This document shows, one piece after another, positions 60,467 to 64,000 of a stretch of 64,000 nucleotides of DNA (positions within the stretch are counted from its first letter, which is position 1; the number at the start of each line of letters is the position of its first letter). A program made the translations under genes and the position numbers. The DNA is from Gammaproteobacteria bacterium (lineage in GTDB: Bacteria > Pseudomonadota > Gammaproteobacteria > Pseudomonadales > Halieaceae). The stretch covers positions 62,001-126,000 of the forward strand of contig JANSYN010000004.1 of assembly GCA_024742415.1 (NCBI GenBank), given 5' to 3'. The notes beneath the pieces are model-generated. The model did no database searches and had not been told where the DNA came from. It saw only the letters and a program-made list of their open reading frames with translations.

Positions 60467-61384
60467 CTAGGCCAGCGGCTTGCCCTTGTCGAGCTGCAGC
60501 CTTCGCCAACGATCGGCCCTGCCGCCAGTGGCGGTGCCTGTCAGCTCTCCGGCCAGTGATCCTGCTGCCATGAGCGTGGGTAAGTCGATGCCTGTGTCGT
60601 AACCCATTTGATGCAGCATCATGACCAAATCCTCCGTGGGCACGTTACCGGTGGCTCCCGGCGCAAAGGGGCAACCACCAAGCCCGCCCACGGACGCATC
60701 AAAATGTCTCACACCGCTGCTGAGCGCCGCATAGGCATTGGCCAGGCCCATGGCCCGCGTGTCATGGAAGTGGCAGGCGAGGCGGTCGATGTCATGTCGC
60801 TGTGCCAGTGTTTCAACCAGTCGTGCGACCTGTTGCGGATTAGCCGCGCCAATGGTATCGGCAAGGACGACGCGTTCCACACCCATCGCAAAGAACTGTG
60901 CCGTCATATCCATCACCTGTTGCGGATCAGTCCTGCCCTCGAACGGACATTCCCAGGCGACCGCCACGGCCGCGATGATGCTGACGTTGTCCGCTGCTGC
61001 CATGGCGGCGATCTCTGCCGCGCTGGCCATGGACTGGGCAATACTCGCCCTGACGTTGCGCTGGTTCATGCTTTGCGTGGCGCAGACAAAGACTTCGATG
61101 ATCCTGGCCCCTGCCTGCACGGCCCGCGCGTAGTGCCTGGGCGTGGGTGCCAGCACCGAGTAGCGGACGCGGTCCTTATCGGGCAGTGCGGCAAACAGCG
61201 TGTCTGTGGACGCCATGGCAGGTACCGCTTTTTCCGATACGAAACTGCCAACCTCAATCGCCGTTACGCCGGCATCCAGTAGCGCCTGTATTAGCTGCAA
61301 GCGCTGCGACGGGCTCAGTATTGAGGCCTGGTTCTGCAGGCCGTCACGCGGCCCCACGTCGTTGATGTGTACGAACTCACCCAC
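60467..61384 (-). CDS. Hydroxymethylglutaryl-CoA lyase
   Basis: Cleaves HMG-CoA to acetyl-CoA and acetoacetate, the last step of leucine breakdown. The 305-residue TIM barrel has NDVGPRDGLQNQ (R13, D14), EVGSFVSEKAVPAM, CHFHDTRAMG (metal H205, H207) and the signature SVGGLGGCPFAPGATGN with catalytic C238. No other leucine-catabolism genes (liu cluster) are adjacent. The neighbouring CoA-transferase could make its substrate from free hydroxymethylglutarate. Confidence 0.93.
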   Translation of the reverse strand: MGEFVHINDVGPRDGLQNQASILSPSQRLQLIQALLDAGVTAIEVGSFVSEKAVPAMASTDTLFAALPDKDRVRYSVLAPTPRHYARAVQAGARIIEVFVCATQSMNQRNVRASIAQSMASAAEIAAMAAADNVSIIAAVAVAWECPFEGRTDPQQVMDMTAQFFAMGVERVVLADTIGAANPQQVARLVETLAQRHDIDRLACHFHDTRAMGLANAYAALSSGVRHFDASVGGLGGCPFAPGATGNVPTEDLVMMLHQMGYDTGIDLPTLMAAGSLAGELTGTATGGRADRWRRLQLDKGKPLA

Positions 61385-61573
61385 GCGCGCTGGGGCCTGC
61401 GACTGTGTGAGTTGGGATTGCGATCAGTGTTGTATGCGGCATACCAGGGCTCCATCGCAGGCACAGTGGTGCTGTAGCGTGGGTGCATTGTATGCGAAGT
61501 GGGGGGAGTGGTGCAGTGACAAGGGCGAACGGGCGGATCACGCGAGGCCCGGCATGCCGCAAGGATCGCGCCT

Positions 61574-61600
61574 GCCCGGCGTAGTCTGGATACGCCGGGC
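61574..61600. repeat. Perfect 10-bp hairpin after the 61610 gene
   Basis: GCCCGGCGTA and TACGCCGGGC flank a seven-base loop ten bases after the stop of the small minus-strand gene. No T run follows on either strand, so it is a stabilising or rho-related hairpin rather than a typical intrinsic terminator. The rest of 61385-61573 shows nothing recognisable. Confidence 0.7.
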
Positions 61601-61609
61601 TATGGGAGG

Positions 61610-61921
61610 CTAGTTGTGTTGCGTCTGGTCGGCGACCATCTGCCTGAAATAGCGATAGCGGGCCGAGTAGGGTTCCAGTGCCTCATCCTTGATGCGTTGC
61701 AGGGTGTCCTGCACGGATTCCCCGGTGGTGTCGTCTTCCTCGTTGAACAGCTTGTTGCTGAGCGTGCTGAAGCCATCGCCAAGCGCCGTGGCACTTTCCA
61801 GCGTGGCCTGGATCAGGAACACTTCCGCCATCACCAGATCATTGACCCGGCGACGAATTTTACTGTTTGCCGCTGTTTCTTCCTGCATTTGTGGTGCCCT
61901 CAATTCACCGGTGGTGCTCAC
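61610..61921 (-). CDS. Small helical protein of unknown function
   Basis: A 103-residue soluble protein with no family recognised. The middle (KIRRRVNDLVMAEVFLIQAT and DGFSTLSNKLFNEEDDTTG) predicts amphipathic helices, and the C-terminus is RYRYFRQMVADQTQHN. No cysteine, signal peptide or membrane segment is present. It lies divergent from the sulfatase gene with about 270 bp between them. Confidence 0.55.
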   Translation of the reverse strand: MSTTGELRAPQMQEETAANSKIRRRVNDLVMAEVFLIQATLESATALGDGFSTLSNKLFNEEDDTTGESVQDTLQRIKDEALEPYSARYRYFRQMVADQTQHN

Positions 61922-62195
61922 TTGTTGTGCGCGCCTAAAGTTCAGTGCCCCGCGAGGGGGCGTTTTGTACTGGCTTTTGCGGTTTCACGGCCTTTGGTCA
62001 AGGTGTATTCGTGTTGCAGCAAAGATCAACGCAACGATCATGCCAAAGCGCGGCTATCATAGTCATTTTTGGTGTCAGTACAATGAAAGACAGCAGAAAC
62101 AAGTCACAGTTCCACCGCGCACGGCGCTTGTAATGGCCCATGGAATAGCGATACTTAGCGCCTTCTCACATTTTAATAATCAACAGGGAGAACAC

Positions 62196-63731
62196 ATGCG
62201 CTTATCACCTGTCCTGCCGGCGCTCTTGCTGCTTCTGGGCAGTCTTGTCGCGTTGCCGTCGGCCGCCGCTGGCAAACCCAACATACTGGTCATCTGGGGT
62301 GACGATATCGGTATTACTAATATCAGTGCCTACAGCGATGGCATCATGGGCTATCGCACGCCCAACATCGATCGCATCGCCAATGAGGGCATCCGGTTTA
62401 CTGACTACTACGGTGACCAGAGTTGTACCGCTGGCCGCTCCAGTTTTATCACCGGTCAAAGCCCCCTGCGTACCGGCCTGAGCAAGGTCGGTCTGCCTGG
62501 CGCAGCGCTGGGTTTGCAAGACCGCGACGTGACGATCGCGGAAGTGTTGAAAACCCAGGGCTATGCCACCGGCCAGTTCGGTAAAAACCACCTGGGGGAC
62601 AAGGACGAGTTCCTGCCGACGGATCACGGCTTCGACGAGTTTTTTGGCAACCTCTACCACCTGAACGCGGAAGAGGAGCCCGAAGACGTGGATTACCCCA
62701 AGGATCCGGCGTTTCGCAAGATGTTTGGTCCGCGCGGCGTGATTCGCTCCTACGCGGATGGGCGGGTGGAAGATACCGGGGCGCTGACACGCAAGCGTAT
62801 GGAGACGGTCGATGAAGAATTCGTCGCAGCAGCGCGCAAGTTCATCGATAAATCGGTCAAGGCCGGCACGCCGTTTTTTGTCTGGCTGAACACCACTGGA
62901 ATGCATTTTCGCACGCACCCCGCGCCAAAACATATTGGCAAGTCGGGGCAGGATTTTTATAACGACGTGATGGTCGCCCACGACGAACTCGTTGGGCAGA
63001 TGCTGGATCAGCTCGACGCGCTGAAGATTGCTGACAATACGATCGTATTTTACTCCACCGACAACGGCGTGCACTACAACACCTGGCCGGATGCGGGGAT
63101 AACCCCGTTCCGCAGCGAAAAGAACTCCAACTGGGAGGGTGCCTACCGGGTGCCGGCCGTGGTGCGCTGGCCGGCGCAGATTGCGCCGGGCCAGGTCTCG
63201 AATGCTGTCATGTCTCACCTGGACTGGATGCCGACACTGGCGGCCGCAGCCGGCGACGCTAACCTGAAGGCGGAGCTTCTCAAGGGTCGCCAGATCGGTT
63301 CGAAACGGTCGCGGCTGCACCTGGACGGCTATAACTTTCTGCCGTTTCTCGTTGGACAGACCACCCAGTCGCCGCGCCGCGAGTTTATCTATCATTCGGA
63401 CGAGGGCATGCCGGTGGGTGTGCGCGTGGACGATTGGAAGATCGTCTATGCCGAGAACCGTGCTCGCACCATGGCGTTGTGGGCAGAGCCGTTTGTCACA
63501 CTGCGCATGTTTAAAATTTTCCATTTGCGGCGTGACCCCTACGAGCGTGCAGACCTGAATTCCAACACCTACTGGGACTGGATGATCGACAAGGCCGCCC
63601 AGGGCTATCGTGGTTCTGCGGTAACCACTCGTTACCTGCAGACCTTCAAGGCGTTTCCACCGAGTCAGCGGCCGGATTCATGGTCGATAGACAAGCTGAC
63701 AGATCGCTTCCTGAACTTTGACAAGCAATGA
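62196..63731 (+). CDS. Secreted sulfatase (arylsulfatase type)
   Basis: Exported sulfatase of 511 residues with signal peptide LLLLGSLVALPSAAAG. WGDDIG (D36, D37) binds calcium. The formylglycine motif is CTAGR (C77 to R81), with Ala instead of the more common Pro. GKNHLGD and STDNGVHYNTWPD supply other active-site residues. The Cys must be oxidised to formylglycine by a maturase not seen here. ATG 62196 has GGGAG upstream. The longer open frame to 61689 runs antisense to the neighbouring gene. The stop overlaps the next start (ATGA). Confidence 0.9.
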   Translation: MRLSPVLPALLLLLGSLVALPSAAAGKPNILVIWGDDIGITNISAYSDGIMGYRTPNIDRIANEGIRFTDYYGDQSCTAGRSSFITGQSPLRTGLSKVGLPGAALGLQDRDVTIAEVLKTQGYATGQFGKNHLGDKDEFLPTDHGFDEFFGNLYHLNAEEEPEDVDYPKDPAFRKMFGPRGVIRSYADGRVEDTGALTRKRMETVDEEFVAAARKFIDKSVKAGTPFFVWLNTTGMHFRTHPAPKHIGKSGQDFYNDVMVAHDELVGQMLDQLDALKIADNTIVFYSTDNGVHYNTWPDAGITPFRSEKNSNWEGAYRVPAVVRWPAQIAPGQVSNAVMSHLDWMPTLAAAAGDANLKAELLKGRQIGSKRSRLHLDGYNFLPFLVGQTTQSPRREFIYHSDEGMPVGVRVDDWKIVYAENRARTMALWAEPFVTLRMFKIFHLRRDPYERADLNSNTYWDWMIDKAAQGYRGSAVTTRYLQTFKAFPPSQRPDSWSIDKLTDRFLNFDKQ

Positions 63732-64000
63732 AAGGCGGTGGCATGGTGTCCGGGGTCGCAGGTAGCGCAAGGGGTCTCTTGAGCGCGCTGTGCAAGGTCA
63801 TCGCAACTGTGCTCCTGCTGGCTGGCGCAGGGCTGCCGGCGCAGGGCAATGAGGCCCCGCCCGAGGGTTTGCTGACCGTGGAGGTGGCGGGTCTGGCGGG
63901 CGAATCGGGCTCGGTTTACATAGCGGTCTACAACAGCGCAGAAACCTGGCTGGGCGATGCGCCCGTCGACTTCAGGCAGGTTGATATACAGGAAGCCCTG
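63728..64000 (+). CDS. DUF2141-like exported protein, 3' end outside window
   Basis: The first 91 codons of a gene that runs off the right edge. A basic N-terminus and hydrophobic stretch (VIATVLLLAGAGLPAQG) form a signal peptide. LLTVEVAGLAGESGSVYIAVYNSAETWLG then matches the opening beta-strands of DUF2141 proteins. The ATG overlaps the sulfatase stop, so the two are coupled. Function is unknown. Confidence 0.65.
   Translation, partial: MKGGGMVSGVAGSARGLLSALCKVIATVLLLAGAGLPAQGNEAPPEGLLTVEVAGLAGESGSVYIAVYNSAETWLGDAPVDFRQVDIQEAL

Noticed and set aside
61922-62195. Additional gene between the small helical protein and the sulfatase
   Set aside because: The short frames there lack ribosome sites and similarity. 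It is most likely the sulfatase promoter region, with no clear hexamers.
62205-63524. 439-codon open frame antisense to the sulfatase gene
   Set aside because: The plus-strand product has clear sulfatase motifs. The antisense protein is low-complexity and family-free, as expected in GC-rich DNA.

Overview
The window is GC-rich, gene-dense chromosomal DNA from a Gram-negative gammaproteobacterium. The BAM complex genes (bamA, bamC), Skp, RseP, the lpxD-fabZ-lpxA-lpxB lipid A block, GlnD and RsmJ all point to Gammaproteobacteria. Several gene neighbourhoods match Pseudomonas as I remember it: wrbA/arsC/yihY/thioredoxin, dapA-bamC-metallo-beta-lactamase, and dapC-glnD-map next to rpsB. The extra acyl-CoA and steroid-type genes would fit a marine Halieaceae (OM60/NOR5)-like lineage, but that placement is inference. 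No phage, insertion sequence, CRISPR array, rRNA or tRNA was seen.

Layout. 1-4350: a DEAD-box helicase cut by the left edge, a quinone oxidoreductase, an MFS transporter and a GNAT acetyltransferase. 4470-5792: cysK and a structured RNA candidate ending in a strong terminator (possible 6S RNA). 5822-11012: a TlpA-like lipoprotein, YihY, an ArsC-like reductase, WrbA, DUF2069 and SppA. 11151-16620: an RND pump with its adaptor, and an MscS channel. 16793-22000: a lipid and acyl-CoA island (MaoC hydratase, Nudix, thiolase with DUF35 partner, a hydroxysteroid-dehydrogenase-like SDR) plus an SRAP/YedK protein and a DUF3806 protein. 22152-25724: dapA, bamC, a metallo-hydrolase and an LpxL-like acyltransferase.

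25738-28628 is the most unusual part. A leucine-rich-repeat lipoprotein is divergent from a two-gene unit encoding a class III nucleotide-cyclase-like protein and an HD protein carrying a class I phosphodiesterase-type motif. rsmJ and an SDR follow. 30273-38271 (minus): dapE, dapD, yffB, nth, dapC, glnD and map, covering lysine/diaminopimelate synthesis, nitrogen sensing and N-terminal Met removal. The expected 5' end of glnD appears frameshifted. 38597-57215 (plus): the conserved translation and envelope superoperon rpsB-tsf-pyrH-frr-uppS-cdsA-dxr-rseP-bamA-skp-lpxD-fabZ-lpxA-lpxB-rnhB-dnaE. 57279-64000: an SDR, DUF1244, a CaiB-type CoA-transferase facing HMG-CoA lyase, small unknown proteins, a sulfatase, and a DUF2141 protein cut by the right edge.

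How the genes combine: the dap genes supply meso-diaminopimelate for peptidoglycan. UppS, CdsA, Dxr, Lpx, BamA/C, Skp and RseP supply the lipid carrier, phospholipid, isoprenoid, lipid A and outer-membrane protein assembly functions of envelope growth. Three short tandem arrays (12-14 bp units) lie in gaps next to gene 3' ends at 4400, 8688 and 53518.
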